35,325 nt of DNA from contig LNFR01000071.1 of NCBI GenBank assembly GCA_001567185.1, positions 1 through 35,325 on the forward strand, given 5' to 3'. Positions 18,457 through 27,821 of this stretch are shown in pieces. How positions within the stretch are numbered: position 1 is the stretch's first letter; every line of letters begins with the position of its first letter. The position numbers and the translations under genes are program-made. This DNA comes from Bacteroidetes bacterium OLB12 (lineage in GTDB: Bacteria > Bacteroidota > Bacteroidia > Cytophagales > Cyclobacteriaceae). The notes beneath the pieces were generated by a model. It saw only the letters and a list, made by a program, of their open reading frames with translations, searched no databases and was not told the origin of the DNA.

Positions 18457-18924
18457 TTATTTCGGACCATCGGCAGAGCCTCCCCCGCTCTGGCTTGGCT
18501 TAGGCGTCCAGCTTCCTTCAAATTTAAACTTCAATTTACCTTGCCAGTCGCTGCTATAATAAGCTACACGATTTACCGTTGCATTTACTTCGCTTTGATC
18601 CAGGCCGGCTGCTTCGCGCAAAAACATTACGTATGTCCAATCGTTCTTCTTACAAATCCACGAACCATATAACGAATGGTTAATCTCTAACAAATTTAGA
18701 CAGAAACTTTCCACGTTTTTGTCGGGCATAATCAGGAGCGGGCTCATTACCTGAAAATACCAGGTATCCGGTCTGTCCGGAAAATTGAATACATCGAACC
18801 ACACAGTGGCTCCTTTGTAAATGATTGACCACTGGCCCGGCTTTTGGCCACGGCAAGCGGCTGGATCTACGCCAAGTGCACGGATGCAGTTCTCTACCAG
18901 TTCGGATGTCTTGTTAAAATCCAT
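18457..18924 (-). CDS. YbjN domain protein
   Basis: 155 aa, no signal peptide. It has the YbjN/type III-secretion-chaperone-like fold pattern: an N-terminal helix (LVENCIRALG), strand WSIIYKGATVWFDVF, strand TWYFQVMSPLLIMP, helix ESFCLNLLEINHSLYGSWICKK, strand WTYVMFLREAAGL and C-terminal helix VNATVNRVAYYSSDWQGKL. The last ~20 residues are a Gly/Ser/Pro-rich tail. YbjN proteins are linked to stress and motility phenotypes in E. coli, but no enzymatic activity is established. It is transcribed towards the aroQ terminator and is the only gene in its unit. The 119-bp gap to hflX shows nothing clear apart from a short CTGTTT/AAACAG dyad at 19021. Confidence 0.75.
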   Translation of the reverse strand: MDFNKTSELVENCIRALGVDPAACRGQKPGQWSIIYKGATVWFDVFNFPDRPDTWYFQVMSPLLIMPDKNVESFCLNLLEINHSLYGSWICKKNDWTYVMFLREAAGLDQSEVNATVNRVAYYSSDWQGKLKFKFEGSWTPKPSQSGGGSADGPK

Positions 18925-19043
18925 AGTTTTTGGGTGTTATGGTGAATTATTTTATAAGTCAAGGTAATAGAATTCTCCTATACCAAGCAAACCCTATTTT
19001 TTATAGTAAACCTGTAAATCCTGTTTAAAACAGATGAGTAGGA

Positions 19044-20198
19044 TCAACTAATAACCTGGGTGGTTTCGGTTACATAATTGGGATAGATGGTCATGTGTTT
19101 TTTTCTAACTGTTTCAAAGAGAATCCTTCGCAGTTCACTCAGGTTTTCCTTCTTTTCAGCCGAAATAAAAACCACATGTTCAAAGCCATGCTGCCGGTAA
19201 TAGCCTTTTAAATCATCGGTATTCACGTCTGCATTTGGCAGCAAATCGATTTTGTTTAATACCAAAATAGTAGGAATGTGGCCGGCACCCAATTCAGCCA
19301 GCGTATTCTTCACCACTTCAATCTGGTTGTCGTGATAAGGATGCGCCACATCTACTACATGCAATAAAATATCAGCCTCGCGTACTTCATCCAATGTTGA
19401 TTTGAAAGACTCAATTAAATGATGGGGCAGTTTGCGGATAAACCCTACTGTATCGGAAAGCAAAAAGGGAATATCGCCCAGTACAACTTTTCGTACGGTA
19501 GCATCCACCGTTGCGAACAATTTGTTTTCGGCTTTTACATCCGACTTGGATAGCAGGTTCATGAGTGTGGACTTGCCCACGTTGGTATAACCCACCAGGG
19601 CTACGCGCATTATGTTACTGCGCGACTTACGCTGGGTTTTTCGTTGCTTGTCAATTTTCTCCAACTCATCTTTTAGTAAGGAAATACGAAAGCGGATATT
19701 TCTGCGGTCGGTTTCAATTTCGCGTTCACCGGCACCACCCCGGGTTCCTGTACCACCCCGCTGGCGTTCCAGGTGCGTCCACATGCGGGTAAGGCGGGGC
19801 AACAGGTATTGATTCATGGCCAGTTCTACCTGCGCGCGCGATTGGGCAGTTTGGGCCCGCATGGAGAAAATATCGAGTATGAGCAAACTGCGATCATATA
19901 CCCGGCATTTTACATCGCGTGCCGGTGTATTTAGTTCTTTTTCGATGTTGCGAAGTTGAGATGGGCTTAAATCGTCATCAAAAATTACATTATCGATCTG
20001 CTTTGCAACTACAAACTCCTTTATTTCAGCCAGCTTGCCTTTGCCAACAAAGGTGCGCACATCGGGTTGTGGCAACTTTTGGATATATCGTTGTAACGTT
20101 GCAATTCCTGCGGTTTCAGCCAAAAAAGCAAGTTCATCCAAATGCTCGCGGGTTATTTCAGGATCTTTATCGGCCAACGCCACTAATACTGCATTCAT
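19044..20198 (-). CDS. hflX: GTPase HflX, ribosome-splitting factor
   Basis: 384 aa. The N-terminal HflX domain has LDELAFLAETAG and FVGKGKLAEIKEF, and the middle has SLLILDIFSMRAQTAQSR followed by ELAMNQYLLPRLTRMWTHL and a Gly-rich GGTGTRGGAGEREIETDRR segment. A coiled coil (LLKDELEKIDKQRKTQRKSR) leads into the G domain: G1 GYTNVGKSTL, G3 DTVGFI, G4 NKIDLL, G5-like FISAEK. The length fits the family. HflX splits stalled 70S ribosomes after heat or antibiotic stress. It is divergent from the polysaccharide cluster, with a 173-bp gap. Confidence 0.95.
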   Translation of the reverse strand: MNAVLVALADKDPEITREHLDELAFLAETAGIATLQRYIQKLPQPDVRTFVGKGKLAEIKEFVVAKQIDNVIFDDDLSPSQLRNIEKELNTPARDVKCRVYDRSLLILDIFSMRAQTAQSRAQVELAMNQYLLPRLTRMWTHLERQRGGTGTRGGAGEREIETDRRNIRFRISLLKDELEKIDKQRKTQRKSRSNIMRVALVGYTNVGKSTLMNLLSKSDVKAENKLFATVDATVRKVVLGDIPFLLSDTVGFIRKLPHHLIESFKSTLDEVREADILLHVVDVAHPYHDNQIEVVKNTLAELGAGHIPTILVLNKIDLLPNADVNTDDLKGYYRQHGFEHVVFISAEKKENLSELRRILFETVRKKHMTIYPNYVTETTQVIS

Positions 20199-20371
20199 AG
20201 TTTCAACGTAAAATTCAAATCAAACTTAAGGCAAACTTCCGGGATTAAGATCCTGAATCACCTCCGGTTACTTTTTAAGGATTTTTGGAATCTGATGTAA
20301 GTTATTCGTAATAAATTTTAGAATTTAGCACGAATTTAATCCCTAAACCAAACTATCATAGGAAGTTGGCC

Positions 20372-21481
20372 ATGAAAGTTGCGATTGTTTTAAACACTTC
20401 CTGGAACATCTACAATTTCCGGTTGAATTTTGTTCGCGCCTTGCTGGCAAAAGGTTATCAGGTACATACCATTGCCCCACACGATAATTATACGCACTAC
20501 CTGGAGGAATTAGGCTGTATCCACCACGATGTTAAAATGGATAGCCGGGGTGCTAACCCCATAAAAGACCTGGGTCTGATGCTTGAATTGTGGGGTATTT
20601 ACCGCAAGGTACGCCCCGATATCATTTTGCATTACACAATTAAGCCTAATGTGTATGGTACCCTGGCAGCAAGCGTGCTACGGATACCTACTATTAATAA
20701 TGTGTGCGGGTTAGGAACTGTGTTTCTGAAAAACAACCTTGTTTCTGCTTTCGCGATGATGCTGTATAAGCTGGCTTTCCGTTTTCCACGAAAAGTTTTT
20801 TTCCAGAATCCGGATGACCTGGCGTTGTTTCTCAATAAAAAACTCATACCCGCTAAAACTGCCGACCTGATACCCGGTTCTGGTATTGATCTGAGTCATT
20901 TTACCCCGGCAGAATTTTAAACGAAACAACCCGTTTACCTTCCTTTTAATTTCGCGCCTGATTACCGACAAAGGCGTAATGGAATTTGTGGATGCAGTAA
21001 AGAAATTAAAGCAAAAGGTATTACGGCCCGTTTTCAGATTTTGGGAGCAAAAGACCCCGAACATGCGCGCGGCATCAAGCTCTCTGTTATTGATGAGTGG
21101 ATAAAATCCGGAACGATCGAATACCTGGGCACTTCCGATGACGTGCGTAATTTTATAAACCAGGCTGATTGCGTGGTACTTCCGTCCTATCGGGAAGGAA
21201 CCCCCCGCACCCTGCTTGAAGCGGCCAGTTCATCCAAACCAATTGTAGCTACCGATGTGCCCGGTTGCCATCATGTAGTAGAAGATAATTACAACGGGCT
21301 GCTTTGTAAAAGCCAAAATGCAGACGACCTGGCCCTTCAGATGGAAAAGATGCTGACCTTCGATAACCCCACCCTTAAAAAACTTGGCGAAAATGGCCGT
21401 AAGAAAATCGAAGTTGAATTCGATGAAAAAATAGTGATTACCAAATACTTACAAGCCATCGGCCAGGTGCAGCCTGCCTGA
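20372..21481 (+). CDS. GT4-type glycosyltransferase of the exopolysaccharide cluster, two indels
   Basis: ATG 20372 is chosen because an AGGAAG Shine-Dalgarno-like stretch lies just ahead; the in-frame TTG 6 bases upstream is less likely. The N-terminal Rossmann domain (VAIVLNTSWNIYNFRLNFV, HYTIKPNVYGTLAA, NNVCGLGTVF) is the GT-B donor half found in PglA/WbnE-like enzymes. The frame stops at 20917-20919. Removing one T from 20915-20918 restores EFKRNNPFTFLLISRLITDKG, and adding one A at 21008-21010 restores KKLKAKGITARFQILGAKD. The C-terminal half has the GT4 motif EGTPRTLLE (E-x7-E) and VATDVPGC. Repaired length is ~369 aa. It probably adds a hexose or N-acetylhexosamine to the lipid-linked repeat unit; the sugar is unknown. 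Confidence 0.88.
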
Positions 21482-21491
21482 CGGGCGGGGC
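21472..21491 (+). repeat. GC-rich imperfect hairpin at the end of the glycosyltransferase gene
   Basis: GCCTGCC (21472-21478) can pair with GGGCGGGGC (21483-21491) with one bulged G and one G-U pair, around the TGA stop. It is much more GC-rich than its surroundings and is followed by AT-rich sequence. It may be a weak terminator or a truncated interspersed palindrome. Confidence 0.35.
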
Positions 21492-21540
21492 GTACTATAT
21501 TGATAAAATCTTTAATTTCACCAGTTCAAATCTGATTGTT

Positions 21541-22293
21541 GTGCGCCTTTTGATTCTTGTGTTTAGTGTTTTGCTGGTGGCCTGCGGTTCGTACAAGCAA
21601 AACATCATGTTTAAAGCTACGGAAGGCCACGTGCCCGAAAGATTAAAACATGAAACGGCCGCTGCCGAATCGAATTATCAAATTCGTAAAAACGATCAGC
21701 TTACATTAACGCTCTATTCCAACGAAGGTGAAAAACTCATCGATCCCAACCCGGAGTTAACCACCCCCAATGCATCGTCAGAAAACACAACCTACCAAGG
21801 TCCAGTTTATACAGTGGACATCAACGGGGTAGTTCGTTTCCCGATGGTAGGCGAAATCAACCTGGAGAATCTTACCCTGCGCCAGGCAGAAGAAATATTA
21901 CAAAAAGAATATGCCCGCTTTTTTAAAGGACCTTATGTGCACCTGACTTGCATAAACAAGCGGGTTGTATTGCTGGGGGCCGTAGGCGGCCACGTAGTTC
22001 CATTAGAAAACGACAACATGAAACTATTGGAAGTGCTGGCGCTCGCCAAAGGAATAACCAATGATGCCAAAGTCGGAAACATTAAAATTATAAGAGGCGA
22101 ACAGGTATTTGAGGTTGACCTTAGCACCATTCAGGGGTTTAAAGATGGCAACCCCACCCTTGCGCCTGGCGATGTAATTTATGTTGAACCCATACGCAGG
22201 CCGTTTAGTGAAGGCTTACGCGATAATGGCGGGGTGTTGAGTGTTTTGGTTAGCCTGGCCACGCTGGTCGTAGTTATTTATAATGCCCGTTAA
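21541..22293 (+). CDS. Polysaccharide biosynthesis/export lipoprotein (Wza-like)
   Basis: 250 aa, starting with GTG at 21541; no better ATG keeps the signal peptide. The N-terminus MRLLILVFSVLLVACGSY has a lipobox Cys. Residues ~45-130 form the Poly_export domain (NYQIRKNDQLTLTLYSNEG, VYTVDINGVVRFPMVGEINLENLTLRQAEEIL), followed by an SLBB-type domain (VVLLGAVGGHVVPLENDNMKLLEVLALAKG, GDVIYVEPI). A final hydrophobic segment (LSVLVSLATLVVVIYNAR) can form the outer-membrane helix of a Wza-like channel. It works with the Wzc-like protein encoded next; the TAA of this gene and the ATG of the kinase share one base (22293). Confidence 0.93.
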   Translation: MRLLILVFSVLLVACGSYKQNIMFKATEGHVPERLKHETAAAESNYQIRKNDQLTLTLYSNEGEKLIDPNPELTTPNASSENTTYQGPVYTVDINGVVRFPMVGEINLENLTLRQAEEILQKEYARFFKGPYVHLTCINKRVVLLGAVGGHVVPLENDNMKLLEVLALAKGITNDAKVGNIKIIRGEQVFEVDLSTIQGFKDGNPTLAPGDVIYVEPIRRPFSEGLRDNGGVLSVLVSLATLVVVIYNAR

Positions 22294-24611
22294 TGCTGCA
22301 ACCAAAAGAAATAGGGCCACAAGTTCAGTCCATCGATACCGAAAAGTTATCGGCAGTAATCCGTAAAAACCTGGTGTGGATCGTTCTTATTTTCATTGCA
22401 GTAAACCTTGCTGCATACCTCACCATCCGCTATACAAAAGATTTATTTGAGTCGGAGTCGGAAATGAAACTCGACATTAAGCGCGATGCTACCGAGTTGG
22501 GAATAAAAACCTACATGGAAGATCAGAACGTGAATCAGGTTTCGGGCGAGATTGAACAAATCAAGTCAAAAATATTCTTCAATCAAGTGCTGGACTCGTT
22601 AGACTTTGAAGTGAGCTATTACAGCCTGGGCAAAGTGCTAACCGATGAAATGTACAAGCGCTCCCCGTTCCGCATCAAAGCTTCTCATATAAATCCGAAA
22701 CACTACGACCAACCTATTTACTTCGATTTTCTAGATAACAATGAAGTTAGCCTGCGCCTGAAGGGTGCGGTAAGCACCCGGGGTAGTATGGGTAACCCTG
22801 TAGAGTTTGATGGAACCGTTCTGACAATTACTAAAACCAATTACTTTACCGAAAATGATGGCAATAATTATTACTTCGTATTAAACAGTCGTAAAAGCCT
22901 GATCGAATACCTGTCAAAAAACATCCAGGTAGATCCGCTTAATTTTAATGCCAATACCATTCGCGTATCCTTTCGCGATCATAATGCCCACAAGGCGTAT
23001 GATGTGGTAAATAAGATTGATTCGTTGTACATCGTTTACAGTAATCAGCAAAAAAATCTTGCTAACAAACAAAAAATTGAATGGCTTAACAATGAGTTGG
23101 TTCAGGTAGAAGAAAAGATGGAAGGCTATGAAAATTATTTTGAAAGCTTTACCCTTCAAAATAAAAGCAGCGATTTAACCCTCGATCTCAAAAAAACAAT
23201 TGCCGCCATCAATGTGGTTGATTCTCAACGCTACAGTTTAAACAAACAATTAGCTGAGCTGAATACATTAATTGACCAGATAACTGCCAGCGATTTTGCC
23301 AATGCCATCCGGCCAGCAAATTCATTTCCGGAATCCATCCTTCAACGCATTGAAGAATTACACAAAAAGACACGCGAACGCGACAAGCTTGCGCTTGCCT
23401 ACAACGAAAACACCTTTGCCTTCCGGCAAAAAGAAAGAGAAGTTTCGTTGGTTAAAGACGAATTATTTAATCAGCTAAGCACCCTCAAAAAAGAATGGCT
23501 GGCCGATATGGCCGAGCTGGGAAAAAGAAAGGAGAAACTGGAGCGCGCATTTGCAGAAATGCCGGATAAGAATACTCAGTTCTCTAAAAATCAACGCTAC
23601 TACAAACTCTACGAAGAGTTCTATTTAACCATGATGCAATCCAAAGCCGAGTTTGAAATTGCCCAGGCTGGTAGCACCCCCGATTTTAAGATTCTTTCGC
23701 CTGCCACTTTACCAATAAAGCCCATATCGCCCAGCAAAGTAATGGTGTTAGGGATTGGCTTTGTAGCAGCCATTGTACTCTGTCTCTTCTTTATCGGGCT
23801 GGTTTATTTGCTAAACAATAAAATAACAAGCGTGAAAGAAGTTGAGCGGGGTATTAATCTGCCCATGCTGGGTGCCATACCGGCATCTCATCATACCGTG
23901 CAATCGCTCTTTCATGTAATCGATAACCCAAAATCGATTGTAAGCGAGGCCATCCGTACGCTGCGCACCAACCTGGAGTTTTTTAATACAGGAGAAAAAT
24001 GCAAGGTTATAACCATCACCTCAACTGTTTCAGGCGAAGGCAAATCTTTTCTGGCCATGAACCTGGGCGGGGTGCTGGCGCTCTCGCGCAAGCGCGTGAT
24101 ATTGGTTGACCTGGATATGCGCAAACCAAAATCGGAGAAATACCCAACCGGCAACGACTCGTCTATGGGGATGAGTACCATTTTGATTAAAAAGAACAAC
24201 TGGCAGGAGTGTGTATTGAAGACCTCGCTCGAAAATTTTGATTTCATCCCCTCGGGCCCACACCCGCCCAACCCTTCCGAACTTCTATTAAACGGAGAGT
24301 TTTCAGATTTTCTGGAAGAACTTCGTGCAACTTACGATTATGTCGTAATTGATACGCCCCCCGTTGGGCTTGTAACGGATGGTGTAATGGCCATGAAACG
24401 TTCTGACCTTTCCATTTATGTATTCCGTGCTAACTATTCGCACAAAGATTTTCTGCAAAACCTGGCACGGGTAGTTACGTTGAATAAACTTACGCATGTC
24501 TCTTCTGTATTAAATGCCATTCCACTTTCTGGCAATTACTACGGTTATGGTTATTATGAAGACAAAACTCCCAGGAGGAAGCGTTGGATAAAAATTTTTG
24601 GACTAAAGTGA
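22293..24611 (+). CDS. Wzc-like polysaccharide co-polymerase with bacterial tyrosine kinase domain
   Basis: 772 aa. Membrane helix 1 at ~25-48 starts a Wzz domain, followed by a long coiled-coil periplasmic region with a GNVR-type end (~400-470) and membrane helix 2 at ~482-508. The cytoplasmic BY-kinase domain has Walker A SGEGKSF (Lys584), Walker A' VILVDLDMRKP and Walker B VVIDTPP. The extreme C-terminus has a tyrosine cluster (YYGYGYYEDK) followed by a basic patch, the usual autophosphorylation site. Its role is control of chain length and export of capsule or exopolysaccharide, with the Wza-like protein upstream. Its cognate phosphatase is encoded next, overlapping by 28 bases. Length is normal for a fused Wzc (inner-membrane plus kinase). 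Confidence 0.95.
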   Translation: MLQPKEIGPQVQSIDTEKLSAVIRKNLVWIVLIFIAVNLAAYLTIRYTKDLFESESEMKLDIKRDATELGIKTYMEDQNVNQVSGEIEQIKSKIFFNQVLDSLDFEVSYYSLGKVLTDEMYKRSPFRIKASHINPKHYDQPIYFDFLDNNEVSLRLKGAVSTRGSMGNPVEFDGTVLTITKTNYFTENDGNNYYFVLNSRKSLIEYLSKNIQVDPLNFNANTIRVSFRDHNAHKAYDVVNKIDSLYIVYSNQQKNLANKQKIEWLNNELVQVEEKMEGYENYFESFTLQNKSSDLTLDLKKTIAAINVVDSQRYSLNKQLAELNTLIDQITASDFANAIRPANSFPESILQRIEELHKKTRERDKLALAYNENTFAFRQKEREVSLVKDELFNQLSTLKKEWLADMAELGKRKEKLERAFAEMPDKNTQFSKNQRYYKLYEEFYLTMMQSKAEFEIAQAGSTPDFKILSPATLPIKPISPSKVMVLGIGFVAAIVLCLFFIGLVYLLNNKITSVKEVERGINLPMLGAIPASHHTVQSLFHVIDNPKSIVSEAIRTLRTNLEFFNTGEKCKVITITSTVSGEGKSFLAMNLGGVLALSRKRVILVDLDMRKPKSEKYPTGNDSSMGMSTILIKKNNWQECVLKTSLENFDFIPSGPHPPNPSELLLNGEFSDFLEELRATYDYVVIDTPPVGLVTDGVMAMKRSDLSIYVFRANYSHKDFLQNLARVVTLNKLTHVSSVLNAIPLSGNYYGYGYYEDKTPRRKRWIKIFGLK
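24573..24578 (+). promoter_or_regulatory. Strong Shine-Dalgarno inside the kinase gene, deciding the TTG start of the phosphatase
   Basis: AGGAGG, five bases before the TTG at 24584. Most other genes here lack such a site, as is usual in Bacteroidetes. Its position within the last codons of the kinase gene supports the TTG start. Confidence 0.65.
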
Positions 24612-25330
24612 TCTCTTTTTTTCGTGCTAAGCCAAAGGCATTTATAAATCCGCTAAAGGTTGATTTACATTCGCACCTTTTGGCAACATTGGATGATGGG
24701 GTGAAGACCCATGCTGAAGCAGTAGAAATTGTGCAGCAGTTTTATCAGTTGGGCTTTACCAAACTGATTACCACACCTCATATTATGAGCGACACCTATC
24801 GCAACACACCCGCTACTATTTTAGATAAGTTTCAGGAGTTTAAACAGGAAGTAACTGCAGCCGGCATCCCCGTTCAACTGGATGTGGCAGCCGAATATTA
24901 CTTAGATGAAACCGTGCTGGCTATTCTGGATTCGGATTCGCAACTCCTCACTTTTTCGGGTTCTTACTTTTTGTTTGAAACAAACTTCTATTCCGAACCC
25001 CTGCTGTTAACCGATTTTATTTTTAAAAGTCTTACCAAAGGATATAAACCCATTTTAGCACACCCGGAACGGTATGCCTACATGAACCTGAAAAAGGCGG
25101 AGGAACTTTACCACCGTGGGGTACTCCTGCAAATCAATTCTCTTTCGCTTATTGGTTTTTACGGCAAGCCCATTCAAAAACTTGCCCAAAAACTTATTGA
25201 CCAAAAATGGGTGCACCTATTGGGCAGCGATTGCCATAATCTGATGCACGCGCAGTTGCAAACTGAAATCCTAAAAGACAAGTACTACCGAAAAGCAGTA
25301 GATTTACCGTTGCTGAATAATCAATTATGA
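24584..25330 (+). CDS. PHP-family protein-tyrosine phosphatase (CpsB/YwqE type)
   Basis: 248 aa from TTG 24584. Metal-binding PHP motifs run in order: KVDLHSHLL, LDDG, TTPHIM, an AAEYYLDE segment, ILAHPERY and GSDCHN. CpsB/YwqE enzymes remove phosphate from the tyrosine cluster of the partner BY-kinase and thereby control polysaccharide export. The partner is encoded immediately upstream with overlapping codons, and the downstream SDR gene overlaps this stop by four bases (ATGA). Cytosolic; three-metal centre expected from the family. Confidence 0.94.
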   Translation: MDKNFWTKVISFFRAKPKAFINPLKVDLHSHLLATLDDGVKTHAEAVEIVQQFYQLGFTKLITTPHIMSDTYRNTPATILDKFQEFKQEVTAAGIPVQLDVAAEYYLDETVLAILDSDSQLLTFSGSYFLFETNFYSEPLLLTDFIFKSLTKGYKPILAHPERYAYMNLKKAEELYHRGVLLQINSLSLIGFYGKPIQKLAQKLIDQKWVHLLGSDCHNLMHAQLQTEILKDKYYRKAVDLPLLNNQL

Positions 25331-26313
25331 TTGCTATTACCGGTGCAAATGGATTGTTGGGCAGTTATGTACTGCGCAAACTGGTAGCCCAACAAGTACC
25401 CGTTATTGCAATATGCCGGGCCAACAGCGATCGTAAATTGGTAAAAGACCTTACTGAATTTGTAACCTGGCGCGAAGCGGACATTACAGACCCAGTCTCG
25501 CTGGTGGATGCCCTGCAGGGCGCTTCCACTGTAATACATACTGCGGCCCTGGTGTCGTTCAATCCGCGCTTACGCGATAAGCTGTTACAGATAAACACCC
25601 TGGGTACCCGCAATGTGGTTAATGCCTGCCTGGAGCTGCAAATTCCAACCCTGATTCACATCAGCTCGGTAGCTGCATTTGGTCGTAAAAGTGGTGTTGC
25701 CCGTGTAGATGAAAACACCCGTTGGGTAAATAGCAACCTGAATACCGATTATGCCGAGTCGAAAAGATTTGGAGAAATAGAGATTTGGCGCGGTGCGGAA
25801 GAAGGCCTTTCGGTAAACATTATTAATCCATCGGTTATTCTGGCACCGGCCGATTGGAACAAAAGCAGTGCACGGTTATTTCATTACGTTTGGAAACAAA
25901 ACAGGTTTTATACCGATACACATATAAATTATGTAGATGTGCGCGATGTGGCTGAGGTAATCTGGAAATTGATAGAACTCAAAATCACCAATCAGCAATT
26001 TATTGTAAACGCAGGCAGTACGCCCGTAAAAGAATTATTCGACCAGATTGCCCGTAATTTTAATCGCAAAGCACCTTCTGTAAAAGTTTCGCCCCAGTGG
26101 GCACAATGGCTTGCCTGGGCCGATGAATTGAGAAGCAGGATTACCGGCAGTGAACCCATGATTACCCGCCAGTCGGTTCGAGTCAGCAAAGAAAATTTCT
26201 TTTTTGCCAACGATAAAGTAAAGCGCGAATTGGGAATTTCGTTTCGCAGTGCCGAAGAAACGATTGCCTGGTGCTGCCAACAGTATTTGTACGCATATAA
26301 CACAAACAATTAA
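25327..26313 (+). CDS. NAD(P)-dependent extended SDR (epimerase / dihydroflavonol reductase-like)
   Basis: 328 aa. The Rossmann nucleotide motif GANGLLG is at residues 6-12, followed by ADITDP, a catalytic Ser in HISSVAAFG, and YAESK for Tyr-x-x-x-Lys. Overall it resembles DFR-like/nucleoside-diphosphate-sugar epimerases of the atypical-extended SDR group. The start overlaps the phosphatase stop (ATGA), so it is translationally coupled to the exopolysaccharide operon, which favours a nucleotide-sugar or carbohydrate substrate. The DFR-like sequence could instead mean a lipid or ketone substrate; the sequence alone does not decide. Confidence 0.85.
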   Translation: MIAITGANGLLGSYVLRKLVAQQVPVIAICRANSDRKLVKDLTEFVTWREADITDPVSLVDALQGASTVIHTAALVSFNPRLRDKLLQINTLGTRNVVNACLELQIPTLIHISSVAAFGRKSGVARVDENTRWVNSNLNTDYAESKRFGEIEIWRGAEEGLSVNIINPSVILAPADWNKSSARLFHYVWKQNRFYTDTHINYVDVRDVAEVIWKLIELKITNQQFIVNAGSTPVKELFDQIARNFNRKAPSVKVSPQWAQWLAWADELRSRITGSEPMITRQSVRVSKENFFFANDKVKRELGISFRSAEETIAWCCQQYLYAYNTNN

Positions 26314-26324
26314 GACCTACAAGA

Positions 26325-26355
26325 TTGACCCGGGATAATTATTACCCGAAATTTG
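26325..26355 (+). promoter_or_regulatory. Candidate promoter of the TPR-comA-popT-aroE operon
   Basis: TTG at 26325-26327, a 20-base spacer, then GAAATTTG at 26348-26355, one base off TAnnTTTG. It lies in the only gap (98 bases) of the 20372-30324 run that is large enough for a new promoter. A second possible -7 element (TACCTTAG, ~26389) has no matching TTG. Confidence 0.35.
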
Positions 26356-26411
26356 CCCTTAGAATTTTAGGAGAACCTAAATTTTTCTACCTTAGAAAAA
26401 CCTTTTAGCGG

Positions 26412-27821
26412 ATGGCCCAGGAATTCAGAAAGCGACAGGAAGAGGAGGAGTTAATCAGGCGATACGAGGAAGATCTTAAGCACAATCAAAGCGAGTTCTT
26501 TGATGTAGATTCCTACGAAACAATTATTGGGTATTACTTAGAAAAGAGCAAGTTTAAGCGCGCCCTTACAGCCGTAGAACGCGCCATCGATCAATACCCT
26601 TATTCAACCGAGCTTTTTACTATAAAGGCGCAGGTGCTAACCAACCTGCAACGTTACGATGAGGCGCTTGAGTTACTCGAGCACGCACGCAATTTACATC
26701 CACTTGATCTGGAAATTTATCTCTCCATTGGATCAATACTATCCCTACAGGGCAAATACGATGCAGCCATTGCTCTTTACGAGGAAACGTTAACCTTTGC
26801 CGAAGAAGAGAAAGATGAAATTTACTACAACATTGGCCTGGCTTATCAAAGCATGGAAAAATACGAGCAGGCCATTGAAATGTATAAACAGTCGATTGAA
26901 ATAAACCTGAGCCACGAAGGTTCACTTTACGAACTGGCTTTTTGTCTTGATGTAGTTGGCCAGTTGGAAAGTAGCTTGTCGTATTACCGAAAGTTCATTG
27001 ACGAAGACCCCTATTCGGCAGCTGCCTGGTATAACCTGGGCATTGTATCCAATAAGTTGGAACGTTTTGAAGAAGCCGTAGAGGCCTATGAGTTTGCCAT
27101 TGCAATAGACGAAAATTTTGCATCGGCCCATTTCAACATGGGTAATTCGTTTATTAACCTGGAGCTTTACGAAAAAGCACTCGAAGAATTTAGAAAGACC
27201 ATTGAAATTGAAGGCCCAAGCCCGGAAGTATATTGTTGTATTGGCGCTTCGTATGAAAACCTGCAGCAATACGAACTGGGGCTGAAATATTTTCAGAAAG
27301 CCTGCAAGCTCGATCCCTTATACGATGAAGCCTGGTTTGGAGCCGGCAGTTGCTTAGAGAAACAAGAGAAGTGGTACCAGGCCCTGCACTTTTTTAACAA
27401 ATCGATTAAGATAAACAGCCACAATCCGGAATATTGGAAAGCTGCTGCACATGCTGAATTTAAAATTGGCAACACCATCTCCAGCATCAGCGCATACGAA
27501 GAAGCCAGCCTGCTGGGACCGGATGATAAAGAAATCTGGCTAAACTGGTCGTTTATATACTACGAGCAAGGCGAACACCAGAAAGCCATTGAAATTTTAC
27601 TACAAGGTATGGACGAACTACCGGACGAACCGGAGTTTTTCTATCGCATGACTATTTACCTGATTGAAGCCGGGCAATTTAAAGAAGCAATGAACTACCT
27701 GGAAAATGCCCTGATCCTCGACTTCAAAGGACATGAAGTGTTATTCGATTTTTTTCCAAAACTGGAAACACAAAAAGCACTTCAAAAAATTATCGATCAA
27801 TTTAGAAAGGAAAATCCTTAA
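26412..27821 (+). CDS. Tetratricopeptide repeat protein
   Basis: 469 aa, no signal peptide; starts with a charged helix (AQEFRKRQEEEELIRRYEEDL). From residue ~45 to the end it holds about ten to twelve TPR units (for example AAIALYEETLTFAEEEKDEIYYNIGLAY, AWYNLGIVSNKLERFEEAVEAYEFAIAI), acidic overall, without another domain. A cytosolic scaffold role is likely; partners are unknown. Its TAA and the ATG of comA share one base (27821), so the two are translationally coupled. Confidence 0.85.
   Translation: MAQEFRKRQEEEELIRRYEEDLKHNQSEFFDVDSYETIIGYYLEKSKFKRALTAVERAIDQYPYSTELFTIKAQVLTNLQRYDEALELLEHARNLHPLDLEIYLSIGSILSLQGKYDAAIALYEETLTFAEEEKDEIYYNIGLAYQSMEKYEQAIEMYKQSIEINLSHEGSLYELAFCLDVVGQLESSLSYYRKFIDEDPYSAAAWYNLGIVSNKLERFEEAVEAYEFAIAIDENFASAHFNMGNSFINLELYEKALEEFRKTIEIEGPSPEVYCCIGASYENLQQYELGLKYFQKACKLDPLYDEAWFGAGSCLEKQEKWYQALHFFNKSIKINSHNPEYWKAAAHAEFKIGNTISSISAYEEASLLGPDDKEIWLNWSFIYYEQGEHQKAIEILLQGMDELPDEPEFFYRMTIYLIEAGQFKEAMNYLENALILDFKGHEVLFDFFPKLETQKALQKIIDQFRKENP

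Noticed and set aside
19021-19033. CTGTTT-A-AAACAG dyad after hflX as a terminator
   Set aside because: Short, AT-rich, no loop and no T-tract.
20915-21010. Programmed frameshifting in the glycosyltransferase gene
   Set aside because: Two compensating indels and many similar ones in unrelated genes fit sequencing errors; there is no slippery heptamer with a downstream structure.
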